DNA of 35,918 nucleotides. Source: Richelia sp. UBA3308. GTDB taxonomy: Bacteria > Cyanobacteriota > Cyanobacteriia > Cyanobacteriales > Nostocaceae. Positions 1 through 7,893 of this stretch are shown here, in pieces. The translations under genes were made by a program, and so were the position numbers. The stretch covers positions 7,364-43,281 of the forward strand of contig DESS01000008.1 of the NCBI GenBank assembly GCA_002361335.1, in the 5' to 3' direction. Under the pieces are notes generated by a model. It was given only the letters and a program-made list of their open reading frames with translations, was not told the origin of the DNA and made no database searches. Position 1 is the stretch's first letter. Each line of letters starts with the position of its first letter.

Positions 1-1191
1 GGAAGTGATAGCTTAAATGGTGGAAATGATAACGACACTCTAAGAGGCGGTGATGGAAAGGATACCTTAAATGGTGGAAATGGAAATGATAGCTTAAATG
101 GTGGTAATGGAAACGATATTCTCAAAGGAAGTTCGGGTAACGATACACTAGATGGTGGGGCAGGTAATAACGATATTGCCGATTACGGACAACTAGATCA
201 AGCAATTACCCTTGAAGCAGTTGGTGTGGTTCATAAAGGTAGTTTAGGTACCGACACAATTGAGAACATCGAGCATATCATTGGTGCACAAGGACAAGAC
301 AATACAATAGATGGTTCCACTGGTACAAGTGGAGTTACATCTTTCGATGTTGATTTGTCTAAAGAAACATTAACTGTTAGAGATGTTCCTCCTTTGGGTG
401 ATGTAACCTTCTCTGTTAAAAACTTTGTCAACGTTATCGGTACAACCCAGAACGATACAATTGTCGGCAACGATAAAGATAATACTATCGAAGGTGGTAG
501 TGGAAACGATATTCTCAAAGGAAGTTCGGGTAACGATACACTAGATGGTGGGGCAGGTAATAACGATATTGCCGATTACGGACAACTAAATCAAGCAATT
601 ACCCTTGAAGCAGTTGGTGTGGTTCACAAAGGTAGTTTAGGTACCGACACAATTAACAACATCGAACATATCATTGGTGCACAAGGACAAGACAATACAA
701 TAGATGGTTCCACTGGTACAAGTGGAGTTACATCTTTCGATGTTGATTTGTCTAAAGAAACATTAACTGTTAGAGATATTCCTCCTTTGGGTGATGTAAC
801 CTTCTCTGTTAAAAACTTTGTCAACGTTATCGGTACAACCCAGAACGATACAATTGTCGGCAACGATGAAGATAATATTATCAATGGTTTTGGCGGAAGA
901 GATTACTTAACAGGAAAAGGCGGAGCAGATACATTTGTATTAGGAGATGGGGATGGTCTCTTATATGCAGATGCTGGTAATTCTGACAAAGCAATTATTA
1001 CCGACTTTCAGACTGGTCAAGATATAATTCAACTTTCTGGTACAATACACGATTATGTATTCGGAACATCATCAGGAGTAACCAGTATTGCTTTGGATAC
1101 TCATAATAATGGAATGTTTGATGTAAGTGACGAGTTGATTGCAAATGTTACTGGTTCCATTGACATTACTAACGACCTCACCTTTGTATAA
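1..1191 (+). CDS. RTX-type calcium-binding exoprotein, C-terminal part (5' end outside window)
   Basis: Frame 1 is open from base 1, so the start lies upstream of the window. The N-terminal visible part has nonapeptide repeats of the form GGxGxDxLx (for example GGNGNDSLN and GGDGKDTLN), the parallel beta-roll that binds Ca2+ in RTX proteins. Two near-identical 131-residue blocks follow (bases about 109-501 and 502-894). The C-terminus, GGADTFVLGDGDG then ITDFQTGQDIIQLSG, matches the usual tail of cyanobacterial RTX proteins, which are normally exported by type I secretion using an uncleaved C-terminal signal. No enzymatic domain is visible, so its role (surface layer, adhesion, motility or toxin) cannot be told. 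Antisense open frames over the repeats are shadows. Confidence 0.9.
   Translation, partial: GSDSLNGGNDNDTLRGGDGKDTLNGGNGNDSLNGGNGNDILKGSSGNDTLDGGAGNNDIADYGQLDQAITLEAVGVVHKGSLGTDTIENIEHIIGAQGQDNTIDGSTGTSGVTSFDVDLSKETLTVRDVPPLGDVTFSVKNFVNVIGTTQNDTIVGNDKDNTIEGGSGNDILKGSSGNDTLDGGAGNNDIADYGQLNQAITLEAVGVVHKGSLGTDTINNIEHIIGAQGQDNTIDGSTGTSGVTSFDVDLSKETLTVRDIPPLGDVTFSVKNFVNVIGTTQNDTIVGNDEDNIINGFGGRDYLTGKGGADTFVLGDGDGLLYADAGNSDKAIITDFQTGQDIIQLSGTIHDYVFGTSSGVTSIALDTHNNGMFDVSDELIANVTGSIDITNDLTFV
109..894 (+). repeat. Two-copy 393-bp in-frame tandem duplication
   Basis: Copy 1 is about 109-501 and copy 2 about 502-894, a period of 393 bp or exactly 131 codons. The copies differ at only a handful of positions, giving changes such as D to N, E to N and V to I. 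The near-identity at nucleotide level, including synonymous positions, implies a recent duplication or ongoing gene conversion. Confidence 0.9.
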
Positions 1192-1275
1192 TGATGGGTC
1201 TAAAATAGGGTTAAAAATTTGGCGTTGCTGAATTTAAGTATGAATTACGCGATCGCCTTAATCCAAATGGCGAAG

Positions 1276-1301
1276 TGGGCTATCGCATCGGCGATAGCCC
1301 A
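1276..1301. repeat. 11-bp perfect hairpin between RTX gene and rbgA
   Basis: TGGGCTATCGC and GCGATAGCCCA pair over 11 bp around a 4-nt ATCG loop. It lies between two convergent genes, so it could act as a bidirectional transcription barrier, but no T-run follows on either side. It may equally be a REP-like dispersed element. The short open frame over it (1219-1425) is not considered a gene. Confidence 0.6.
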
Positions 1302-1416
1302 ATTCCTGTACAATGATTATCATATTGATTTTGACTTGATTTTATCTCAAGGGCTTCAACTTCAAAATTCTTTACTGAGAAAGGTTTTGGGGTGGTTGTC
1401 ACCCCTTGAAGTAGTT

Positions 1417-1500
1417 AGTTGTTAGTTGTTAGTCGTTAGTAGTGAAAAGCTAATAATTTATCTCCCTATCCCCTTGTCCCCTTGTCTCCTTGTCCCCTCC
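1417..1500. repeat. Heptameric STRRs at the 3' end of rbgA
   Basis: TTAGTTG-type units (about 1417-1440) are followed by CCCCTTGT-type units (about 1464-1496). The second set lies inside the open frame of rbgA and encodes its polar tail (KETRGQGDRE). Short tandem heptamers of this kind are a hallmark of heterocystous cyanobacteria. Confidence 0.7.
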
Positions 1501-2391
1501 TCTCCCGATATAATTCTGTGGTAACTCCAAAGGAAATTGACCTAAAAGCCCTTTACGATAATCACTTAAAATAGTTCTAGCACTACGTTCGACATCGCCT
1601 TGATATTTATGTTCGGCTAAAGCATATAAATATTCTTCTCCGGTGTATGGTGTCGATTCAAGTTTATAACGGCACAAAAAAGGATTTTCTGGTAGTACTT
1701 CAGGAGCAGTTTCTTGCATTTCTCCAACTATATCGACAAATGCGGCTGCTACTTTTTGATTATCGTAGGATGCTTCCCCAATATCATCGCAAATCGCTAA
1801 TTTTAAAGCAGCTTCCTGATTTTCTAACTTCAGAGGGATGACACCAGGAGCATCTAATAACTCTAATTCCTTAGAAATTCGTACCCAGCGCAAGGAACGA
1901 GTTACACCAGGGCGGGCTGCACTTTCTACTACACGTCTTCCCAACAAACGATTTATCAAAGCTGATTTTCCCACATTAGGAAAACCGATTACCACGGCAC
2001 GTATGGGACGAGGTAACATTCCCCGTTGCTTTCGTCGTTGATTTACGGCACTTCCGGCAGATTGTGCTGCTTTAGAAACTCCATTTACTCCTTTTCCTTG
2101 TTTAGCGTTAGTAAAAACAGGAATTTCATTATGACTTCTCAAGTAATCCGTCCATAATTCCCTTGCTTGAGATGAAATCATATCTAAACGATTGATTACC
2201 AACAACCGCGCCTTATTTCCTACCCACTCAGACACTTGGGGATGGTGAGTTGACAAAGGAATCCGTGCATCTCTTACTTCTAAGACAACATCAACTAATT
2301 TAAGTTGTTCTTTTAGTTGTCTTTCAGCTTTGGCAATATGACCAGGATACCACTGAATTAGATTTAATTTATAATTTTGAGTTATAGACAT
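1450..2391 (-). CDS. ylqF: Ribosome biogenesis GTPase RbgA/YlqF
   Basis: Cytosolic circularly permuted GTPase that assists late maturation of the 50S ribosomal subunit. The G motifs occur in the permuted order: G4 NRLD at 67-70, G5-like NAK at 95-97, G1 GFPNVGKS at 136-143, G2 in PGVT at 161-164, G3 DAPG at 180-183. The N-terminus contains IQWYPGHIAKAERQL, the family signature, which supports the chosen start. A C-terminal helical domain follows. The last 15 or so residues are encoded by a tandem heptamer repeat and look like read-through into repeat DNA, not conserved protein. No operon partner is visible; the next gene is more than 80 bp away. Confidence 0.95.
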   Translation of the reverse strand: MSITQNYKLNLIQWYPGHIAKAERQLKEQLKLVDVVLEVRDARIPLSTHHPQVSEWVGNKARLLVINRLDMISSQARELWTDYLRSHNEIPVFTNAKQGKGVNGVSKAAQSAGSAVNQRRKQRGMLPRPIRAVVIGFPNVGKSALINRLLGRRVVESAARPGVTRSLRWVRISKELELLDAPGVIPLKLENQEAALKLAICDDIGEASYDNQKVAAAFVDIVGEMQETAPEVLPENPFLCRYKLESTPYTGEEYLYALAEHKYQGDVERSARTILSDYRKGLLGQFPLELPQNYIGRGGDKETRGQGDREINY

Positions 2392-2474
2392 TATTTTTAG
2401 TTGTTTTGTACATATATAATAATTATTATGGTCAGAAATTAAAATTTAAGACAATCTACAATCCCAGCATCAAG

Positions 2475-2861
2475 CTAACTTTTAAACTTTTTATCGGACT
2501 GATGTAAAATAATTCGATTTCCATCAATATCATAAGCGTAAATTTCCCTACCGTGGTCAGCATGAGTAATTTCGCCGAAAGGAGGATGACCTAAGGATTC
2601 GAGGTGGTGCATTACACTTTCTAAATTATCTACCTCCAAACATAAACTCATGGTACTTTTAAAAGACTCGTTAAATTCGGAACCGTGAGATTGCTTCGGT
2701 TTAAAAATCCCTAATTTTAAACCTGAAAGTTGAAATTCAGCATAGATATTAGGAAGATAATTGGTAGGATTTTGACCAAGAAATTTGATATAAAACTCAA
2801 CTAATTTTTTCAAATTAACAGTAGCGATAGTCACAAATGATTCAGTATATTTAAAAGACAT
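2475..2861 (-). CDS. VOC (glyoxalase/bleomycin resistance) fold protein
   Basis: Small single protein of 128 residues with the vicinal-oxygen-chelate paired beta-alpha-beta-beta-beta layout: strand ESFVTIATVN, helix LKKLVEFYIKFLG, then a second module from STMSLCLEVDNLESVMHHLESLG ending in YDIDGNRIILHQ. The usual first metal-ligand His is absent (VTIATVN), and the final Glu of the DPDGN-x-E motif is replaced by His-Gln, so canonical metal-dependent chemistry is doubtful. Such proteins are often antibiotic-binding or uncharacterised. It is on the same strand as the neighbouring VOC gene but 190 bp or more away, so an operon is not assured. Confidence 0.75.
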   Translation of the reverse strand: MSFKYTESFVTIATVNLKKLVEFYIKFLGQNPTNYLPNIYAEFQLSGLKLGIFKPKQSHGSEFNESFKSTMSLCLEVDNLESVMHHLESLGHPPFGEITHADHGREIYAYDIDGNRIILHQSDKKFKS

Positions 2862-3050
2862 ATTAGTACAGAAATAAAAGGGATAATACAGGAGATTTCA
2901 TTGGCAATGAAATACATTTAGACCGGCTCCGGATGTCCGTAACACAAGACTTATTAAGTTTAGCCTTGTACCTAATTTAATTGCAAAGTACTGTAATATT
3001 CAGAGCAATATAATAATTGTTTTACATAAGGACGGCAAAGTTAAGCCATT

Positions 3051-3596
3051 TTACGATTTATTTGCCGCTGTTTTTGGTTGATGTTGAATATCTTTCTCTG
3101 GATGACCTAACTCACGGGTGTTTGCTGCAAATTAGAGTAATATTCCGTCAGGATCGAAGAAATAAAATGATGAAATAAAAGTGGTTTCATCTGGTTGTGG
3201 AACATAACCGGAGGGAACATCAGCATGATGTAAAATCGGCGTTACTTCAACCCCTTTACTAATAAGTTTTTCTCTATATTCTACAACTTTTTCTAAAGGT
3301 ACTTTAAAGGCTAAATGATTTAATGAACCGTGTGCGGTTGCAATGTTACCTGTTTGCAAAGCTTCGGGACTTACTGAAGCAATGCCTGGTGCTGCTGGTG
3401 GTGCTTGGGGAAACCAGAAAAAAGCTAAAGCATCACCGTTACCAATATCAAAAAAGAAATGCTGTCCCCCATCTGGAAGCGCAATGGTTTTAATTAATTT
3501 CAATCCAAGGGTATTAGTGTAAAAATCTACTGTACGAGCCATATCTTTACATACTAAGGCAATATGGTTGATTCCCTCAAGTTGAAATTTGTTCAT
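3051..3596 (-). pseudogene. VOC family dioxygenase/lyase with in-frame nonsense codon
   Basis: The first 154 residues (from MNKFQLEGINHIALVCKD) form a VOC protein with metal-ligand candidates His in INHIAL and in LNHLAF. The frame then meets TAA at 3132-3134 exactly where DPDGILL should be followed by Glu (GAA), the last metal ligand of the fold. Past the stop the same frame continues for 26 family-like residues, beginning FAANTRELGHPEKD, to a second TAA at 3051-3053. One G-to-T change explains this. The start at 3596 is chosen because upstream residues (frame open to 3698) are not domain-like. Either a recent pseudogene or a sequencing error; suppression is unlikely. Confidence 0.75.
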
Positions 3597-4357
3597 AATT
3601 ATTTTTTTAGAGTACATCTCAACATACTTAAGTTTACAGCTTAATGTGTCAGTTTTATTAAATAACAATAAGCTCTGAATTGTATTAATCAATCTCAAAC
3701 TAGCCTTGGACCGATCAATTATCTATAATAATCTATATTTTTCCCAATCCTTAAATATTCAGATTTATCTCTGAATTTCAGGAAACAATTACTACTTTAT
3801 TGTATCTAGGCAGAAGTATTTAATTTAAATTAGTTAGCAAAAAAATTAAGCTCATTACCTACTTATTATCAAACTTTAAAGGATACTAGAAAATGGGCGC
3901 AAACAAAAAGACTCAAGGAAATTGAAGCACTATTAAAAGCTCATAACAAAAAGCGCTAAGGGTTTGAATTTATGATGATTTCTACTAGTGCCCTATATGT
4001 TGTTTGTACTTTAGCCGCCTTCGGCGCAGCCCTGGGGCATGGGCTACGCGATCGCATATAGAATTGGCTGCCGACGGAAAAACCCATATTTTCTACGCTG
4101 TAATTTCACCTAGGAAATTAAGTGGGTAATAATACTATAGTGTTTTTTTCATACATAATTAATTGTAGTGGAGTAAACAAATCACCCAGGCTTTTAGGGG
4201 TTTGTGTGGCAACAATGGAAATTTGGCAATAAGCCCAAAGGGCATGGGCTACCCTAGGGGAAAATAAAAAAATAGTTATTGTCAAACTTTTGATATACAT
4301 TCGTTAGACTTACCATAGCTACCATCAAAGACGGAAGCCGAACAAAAGGAAATTATC
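3597..4357. other. Long intergenic gap with dispersed GC-rich repeats
   Basis: Apart from the possible 3839-3959 remnant, no gene is supported. GC-rich patches stand out: GCCTTCGGCGCAGCC and GGGGCATGGGCTACGCGATCGC near 4018-4056, and GGGCATGGGCTACCCTAGGGG near 4239-4260. They share GGGCATGGGCTAC, and a related inverted GTAGCCCATGGGTGAGCGGC lies near 6449. This looks like a small dispersed repeat family. Confidence 0.5.
3839..3959 (+). pseudogene. Possible short gene remnant (unknown)
   Basis: A frame without its own clear start encodes about 40 residues, including RKWAQTKRLKEIEALLKAHN before TAA. It has a natural amphipathic helical composition and resembles the tail of a protein, but no family is recognised. 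It is offered only as a possible fragment in an otherwise empty gap. Confidence 0.25.
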
Positions 4358-5440
4358 ATGACTAGCATCGCGTCTGTACCCGATTTTATCGAATCTTTGT
4401 TAGGTAATGAAGCCAAAGACTTACTTACCTATAAAGCGAAAGTCCCTCAAGAAATGCTACACCTTCCGGGAAGCGATTTTGTAGATAGAGTTTGGGCGGC
4501 AAGCGACAGAAATCCCCAAGTATTGCGTAGTTTACAAGCATTGTACTCTACGGGAAGACTAGCCAATACCGGTTATCTTTCAATTTTACCTGTAGACCAA
4601 GGCATCGAACACTCAGCAGGGGCTTCCTTTGCTCCAAACCCGATGTACTTCGACCCCGAAAATATTGTAAAACTAGCCATAGAAGGCGGTTGTAATGCTG
4701 TCGCTTCAACCTTGGGAGTCTTGGGAATCGTTTCCCGTAAATATGCTCATAAAATTCCTTTTATTGTTAAAATCAATCACAATGAATTAATGAGCCTTCC
4801 CGATGACTACGACCAAGTTATGTTCGCTGATGTTGAACAAGCTTGGGATTTGGGTGCCGTAGCCGTAGGTGCAACAATTTATTTTGGTTCGGAAAAATCC
4901 ACTAGACAAATTCAGGAAGTTAGCAGAGCTTTCAAACGCGCTCATGAGTTGGGAATGGTAACTATATTATGGTGTTATCTACGTAATAGCGCTTTCAAGC
5001 AAGATAAAGATTATCATCTCTCCGCCGATTTATCATCCCAAGCGAATCATTTGGGTGTGACAATTGAAGCCGATATTATTAAACAAAAAATGCCGGAAAA
5101 TAATAACGGATATGGTGCAGTTGCCAAAGCGATCGGTAAAAGTTACGGTAAAACTCATGATAAAGTTTATACTGATTTAACTACAGACCATCCCATTGAT
5201 TTAACTCGTTATCAAGTTCTTAATTGTTACTGCGGGCGTGCTGGGTTGATTAATTCTGGTGGCGCATCTGGTGAAAATGACTTCGCCGCAGCAGTACGTA
5301 CTGCTATTATTAACAAACGCGCTGGCGGAACTGGTTTAATTTCCGGGCGTAAAGCATTTCAGCGTCCTTTTGCAGATGGTGTTAAATTATTCCATGCAAT
5401 TCAGGATGTTTACCTTTCTAAAGATGTAACTATTGCTTAA
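4358..5440 (+). CDS. fbaB: Class I fructose-bisphosphate aldolase, FbaB/DhnA type
   Basis: Catalyses the reversible cleavage of fructose-1,6-bisphosphate to DHAP and glyceraldehyde-3-phosphate in glycolysis, gluconeogenesis and the Calvin cycle. The 360-residue protein matches the bacterial FbaB family along its length: LPGSDFVDRV, NTGYLSILPVDQGIEHSAG (71-88), GAVAVGATIYFGS (166-178), LGMVTILWCYLRNSAFK (198-214) and the C-terminal NKRAGGTGLISGRKAF. K242 in EADIIKQKM is the expected Schiff-base lysine. AAGGAAA sits 6 nt before the ATG, and a strong terminator follows within 15 bp of the stop, so it is monocistronic. Cyanobacteria usually also carry a class II enzyme elsewhere, so this may be an auxiliary isozyme (inference). 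Confidence 0.95.
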   Translation: MTSIASVPDFIESLLGNEAKDLLTYKAKVPQEMLHLPGSDFVDRVWAASDRNPQVLRSLQALYSTGRLANTGYLSILPVDQGIEHSAGASFAPNPMYFDPENIVKLAIEGGCNAVASTLGVLGIVSRKYAHKIPFIVKINHNELMSLPDDYDQVMFADVEQAWDLGAVAVGATIYFGSEKSTRQIQEVSRAFKRAHELGMVTILWCYLRNSAFKQDKDYHLSADLSSQANHLGVTIEADIIKQKMPENNNGYGAVAKAIGKSYGKTHDKVYTDLTTDHPIDLTRYQVLNCYCGRAGLINSGGASGENDFAAAVRTAIINKRAGGTGLISGRKAFQRPFADGVKLFHAIQDVYLSKDVTIA

Positions 5441-5453
5441 GCTGTTTTTACTC

Positions 5454-5482
5454 AAAGCCCCTCTTTTTTGGGGGGTTTTTTT
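5454..5482 (+). terminator. Intrinsic terminator of aldolase gene
   Basis: CCCC at 5458-5461 pairs with GGGG in the 5470-5475 G-run, extended by an A-rich 5' flank pairing with the T-run. Seven T residues follow at 5476-5482. It begins about 14 bp after the aldolase stop. Confidence 0.8.
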
Positions 5483-5556
5483 ATTGCCCGTATTTAAAAT
5501 TTTAGGGGTTGCTCCCAACCATGTATGAAATTGATTTGTTGGATAACCCAAACTCT

Positions 5557-5586
5557 TGTAGAGACGTTATATATAACGTCTCTACA
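5557..5586. repeat. Perfect 30-bp palindrome (GTAGAGAC family, copy 1)
   Basis: TGTAGAGACGTTATA is followed directly by its own reverse complement. Other members of the same family occur at 6516-6540 and 32894-32923, with the same outer arms and different but still self-complementary cores. Such elements are common small dispersed repeats in filamentous cyanobacteria. Confidence 0.85.
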
Positions 5587-5936
5587 TTTAAATTCATCAT
5601 CAGTTAGGCAACGCCAAATTTTAGTTGAAATTAGTAGCGATCGCACTATATGTTCTAGTGGTGCGTTTGATTAATTCTGAGATTTTCTCTCCCCATCTCC
5701 TCAGCCCCTCAGCACCTCAACCCATCAATTTTATGGGACAGATACTTTTGACTTCCCCATGGATAGAGTAACTTTACCTATAGAACTTCAGACAAGAATT
5801 ACCCATAAGGGTACTGACAAAAATATAGTTAGTTTTCATACTAGAAATATAAGACAAACATCAAAGCACCAAGTATTTAACTTGAATTTGATTTTTGTCC
5901 AAAGTCCAAAAGTATGTTCAAAAAGGAGAATTAATT

Positions 5937-6404
5937 ATGAGTAATCCAATCATCAAAATAGGTTCAACCGGTGATGCAGTAAAGAAAGCACAACAAGCAC
6001 TGATCAAACGTTATTATCTCAATGTCGGAACTGATGATGGTATCTTTGGCCCTGTGACAGATCTTGCAGTCAGAAGGTATCAATTCGACCGCTCCACAGG
6101 ACAATTTAATGCCTATTCTTTTCCTCTAAAAATAGACGGTATTGTAGGCCCAGCTACCTGGTTCAGATTAGATCCTCAAGTGGTACAACGTGGTTCAAGA
6201 GGCAATGCTGTAAGACTTCTTCAAGAAATTCTTAAAAGCTTTGCTTTTCCTCCCTTCGATCCTGGCCCAGTTGACTCCATTTTCGGTCCAAATACTGAAA
6301 ATGCAGTTAGAGAATTTCAGTCACAATTCTTTGATTTCGATGGAAACCCACTCGTGGTTGATGGCATCGTTGGAGAGAAAACTTGGACTGCTCTCTTTAG
6401 CTAG
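5937..6404 (+). CDS. Protein with two peptidoglycan-binding (PG_binding_1) domains
   Basis: 155 residues made almost wholly of two PG_binding_1 three-helix domains. Domain 1 runs from IKIGSTGDAVKKAQQAL to IDGIVGPATWFRLD. Domain 2 runs from VVQRGSRGNAVRLLQ to VDGIVGEKTWTALF. Both carry the G-x-x-G-x-AV-x-x-Q start and the DGIVGxxTW end. No catalytic domain or signal peptide is visible, so it may act with a separate hydrolase, bind wall material after non-classical release, or be a remnant of a larger lysin. The start at 5937 is supported by AAAAGGAGAA 7 nt upstream; the frame opens earlier (5895) but that stretch is not domain-like. Confidence 0.85.
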   Translation: MSNPIIKIGSTGDAVKKAQQALIKRYYLNVGTDDGIFGPVTDLAVRRYQFDRSTGQFNAYSFPLKIDGIVGPATWFRLDPQVVQRGSRGNAVRLLQEILKSFAFPPFDPGPVDSIFGPNTENAVREFQSQFFDFDGNPLVVDGIVGEKTWTALFS

Positions 6405-6826
6405 AGTATTGTTTAATACGGCGATCAGCCCCACGGCTGCGCCGAAGCCGTAGCCCATGGGTGAGCGGCTTATCGCCATGAACACAACATCCAATTAAAT
6501 TTCCAAAATCAATGTAGAGACTACGCAATGCGTAGTCTCTTTGATTGTGTCAGCGGCTACTATTGTAGTATTTATTTACTATAATTTGGCGATCGCGATG
6601 TGCCTCTAGGGTGGAAATGTTTTATTCTCAAATTTTCCAATACAGATTTGATATTAAAGGCGGCGGCTATGCTAAAGGCATCTATGCGGCTATGCTGGAA
6701 TTGGGATGGGGTGTAATGCCCAACCCAATTCTGACACCACGCTTACGGTGGGGAATTAAATTATTCTGAAATAATTATAAATTTTTCTGTAAAATGATTT
6801 CAAAATCTTTTGGCAGACTATAACCA
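6405..6826. other. Repeat-rich intergenic gap
   Basis: No gene is supported. It holds a GC-rich tract at 6431-6475 (CACGGCTGCGCCGAAGCCGT, then CCCATGGGTGAGCGGC), the palindrome at 6516-6540, a HIP1 octamer near 6590, and a GGCGGC/TATGCGGC tract ending in TATGCTGGAATTGGGATGGG at 6691-6710. A near-identical copy of that last sequence lies at 7683-7703. Confidence 0.6.
6516..6540. repeat. 25-bp palindrome (GTAGAGAC family, copy 2)
   Basis: AGAGACTACGCA pairs perfectly with TGCGTAGTCTCT around a single central A; the preceding bases ATGT match copy 1. Same outer arm as the copies at 5557 and 32894, different core. Confidence 0.75.
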
Positions 6827-7261
6827 ATGTTGGCTACAAATAAACTTGTAAAAAACTATCCTCTAACTACTGTAGGTGCTCTAGTAAAAGGGCGATCGGA
6901 ACGGGTTTTAATTGTCAAAACAACGAAATGGCGAGGTACTTGGGGTGTTCCAGGGGGTAAGGTTGACTGGGGTGAAACTTTAGAAGCTGCACTTATACGA
7001 GAATTTCAAGAGGAAGTGGGACTTGATTTAAGTTCGGTGCGTTTTGCACTATTACAAGAAGCGGTGATTGATCCCCAGTTTTGTAAGGAAGCTCATTTTG
7101 TCATGGTTAACTACTACGCGGTTTCCAAGAGTGAAACCGTAACCCCCAATGAAGAAATTGAGGAATGGGCTTGGGTTACTCCCCAAGAAGCATTGAAATA
7201 CCCTCTTAATAGTTATACTCAGATTTTGATTCAGGATTATATACAAAAATTGGTATTATGA
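6827..7261 (+). CDS. Nudix hydrolase
   Basis: 144-residue Nudix-fold pyrophosphohydrolase with a complete Nudix box, GGKVDWGETLEAALIREF then QEEVGL, fitting GX5EX7REUXEEXGU and supplying the Mg2+-binding glutamates. The substrate is not determined by the box; most relatives cleave nucleoside diphosphates linked to X. Only 24 bp separate its stop from folB, so the two are probably cotranscribed. In folate synthesis a Nudix enzyme removes pyrophosphate from dihydroneopterin triphosphate just before FolB acts, which makes that role a reasonable but unproven guess. ADP-ribose pyrophosphatase is the main alternative. Confidence 0.85.
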   Translation: MLATNKLVKNYPLTTVGALVKGRSERVLIVKTTKWRGTWGVPGGKVDWGETLEAALIREFQEEVGLDLSSVRFALLQEAVIDPQFCKEAHFVMVNYYAVSKSETVTPNEEIEEWAWVTPQEALKYPLNSYTQILIQDYIQKLVL

Positions 7262-7285
7262 TTTAGCACTACATTTGCTGGTTAT

Positions 7286-7648
7286 ATGGATCAAATGAAG
7301 GTTACTAATATTCGCTGCTATGGTTACACGGGGTTTCTACCAGAGGAACAGGTATTGGGGCAATGGTTTAATGTCAATCTAACCATGGACATAGATTTAT
7401 CACCTTCGGCAAGCAGCGACAATTTAAATCAAACTCTCGATTATTGTGAAGCGATAGAGAAAGTTAAAAATTTGATCAAAGGTCAAAAATTCGCTCTACT
7501 GGAAAAATTAGCCTCCGCGATCGCAAAAGATATTTTAAGTTTCGACTTGGTAAAACAAGTTCGAGTGGAGTTAACAAAGTTAGCCGCTCCGATTCCAGAT
7601 TTTGATGGTGAAATTACTATCGACATTACTAGAACAAAAGAAAGTTAA
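7286..7648 (+). CDS. folB: Dihydroneopterin aldolase
   Basis: FolB converts 7,8-dihydroneopterin to 6-hydroxymethyl-7,8-dihydropterin plus glycolaldehyde in folate synthesis, in the cytosol. The 120 residues match family size and features: VTNIRCYGYTGFLPEEQVLGQ at the N-terminus with the conserved Tyr-Gly/Glu region, DYCEAIEKV, LLEKLASAIAKDIL, and the C-terminal KLAAPIPDFDGEITIDI containing the catalytic Lys and the P-I-P segment. Start at 7286 (MDQMKV); an alternative ATG is 9 nt downstream. Its product is the substrate of FolK, whose gene lies 6 kb away in the opposite-strand pterin operon. Confidence 0.92.
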   Translation: MDQMKVTNIRCYGYTGFLPEEQVLGQWFNVNLTMDIDLSPSASSDNLNQTLDYCEAIEKVKNLIKGQKFALLEKLASAIAKDILSFDLVKQVRVELTKLAAPIPDFDGEITIDITRTKES

Positions 7649-7893
7649 AGGAATGGCCGAATGGCCGAATTAAAAAGGCGTTTATGCTGGCATTGGGATG
7701 GGGATAGCCGCCCGGAGGCGGAGCGATTGATAGCTTTGCTCCAACCCATTGAGGAAAATTGCTCCAAATTTAGGTTTGTCCCTAATCTGTGCAGCATAGC
7801 AGAATGTTGACAAAGGGAATTTGAATTTTAAATTCCCTTGAGGAGAGTTGAGGAAGGGTTTATTTTATCTCAAATTTTAAACCTAATATAATT
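7649..7893. other. Gap after folB with dispersed repeat
   Basis: Contains TATGCTGGCATTGGGATGGG at 7683-7702, a near-identical copy of the sequence at 6691, and a small CCGCC/GGCGG hairpin near 7711. No gene seen. Confidence 0.5.

Larger units (their letters stand above)
5441..5936. other. Intergenic gap between aldolase and peptidoglycan-binding gene
   Basis: Holds the aldolase terminator, the 30-bp palindrome, a HIP1 octamer near 5637, and a C/T-rich low-complexity tract near 5687-5728 (CTCAGCCCCTCAGCACCTC). The 61-residue open frame at 5759-5944 overlaps the next gene's start and has no coding character. Confidence 0.6.

Noticed and set aside
231..884. Antisense open frames over the RTX gene
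   Set aside because: They come in two near-identical copies because the sense gene is duplicated, and have no RBS or domain; they are shadows of the repeat.
1219..1425. 68-codon frame after the RTX gene
   Set aside because: It spans a hairpin and a heptamer repeat and has no coding character.
3132..3134. Stop-codon recoding in the VOC gene
   Set aside because: The codon is TAA, not the UGA used for Sec, and no known cyanobacterial readthrough signal follows.
4118..4300. 60-codon minus frame
   Set aside because: No RBS or family; it crosses a dispersed GC-rich repeat.
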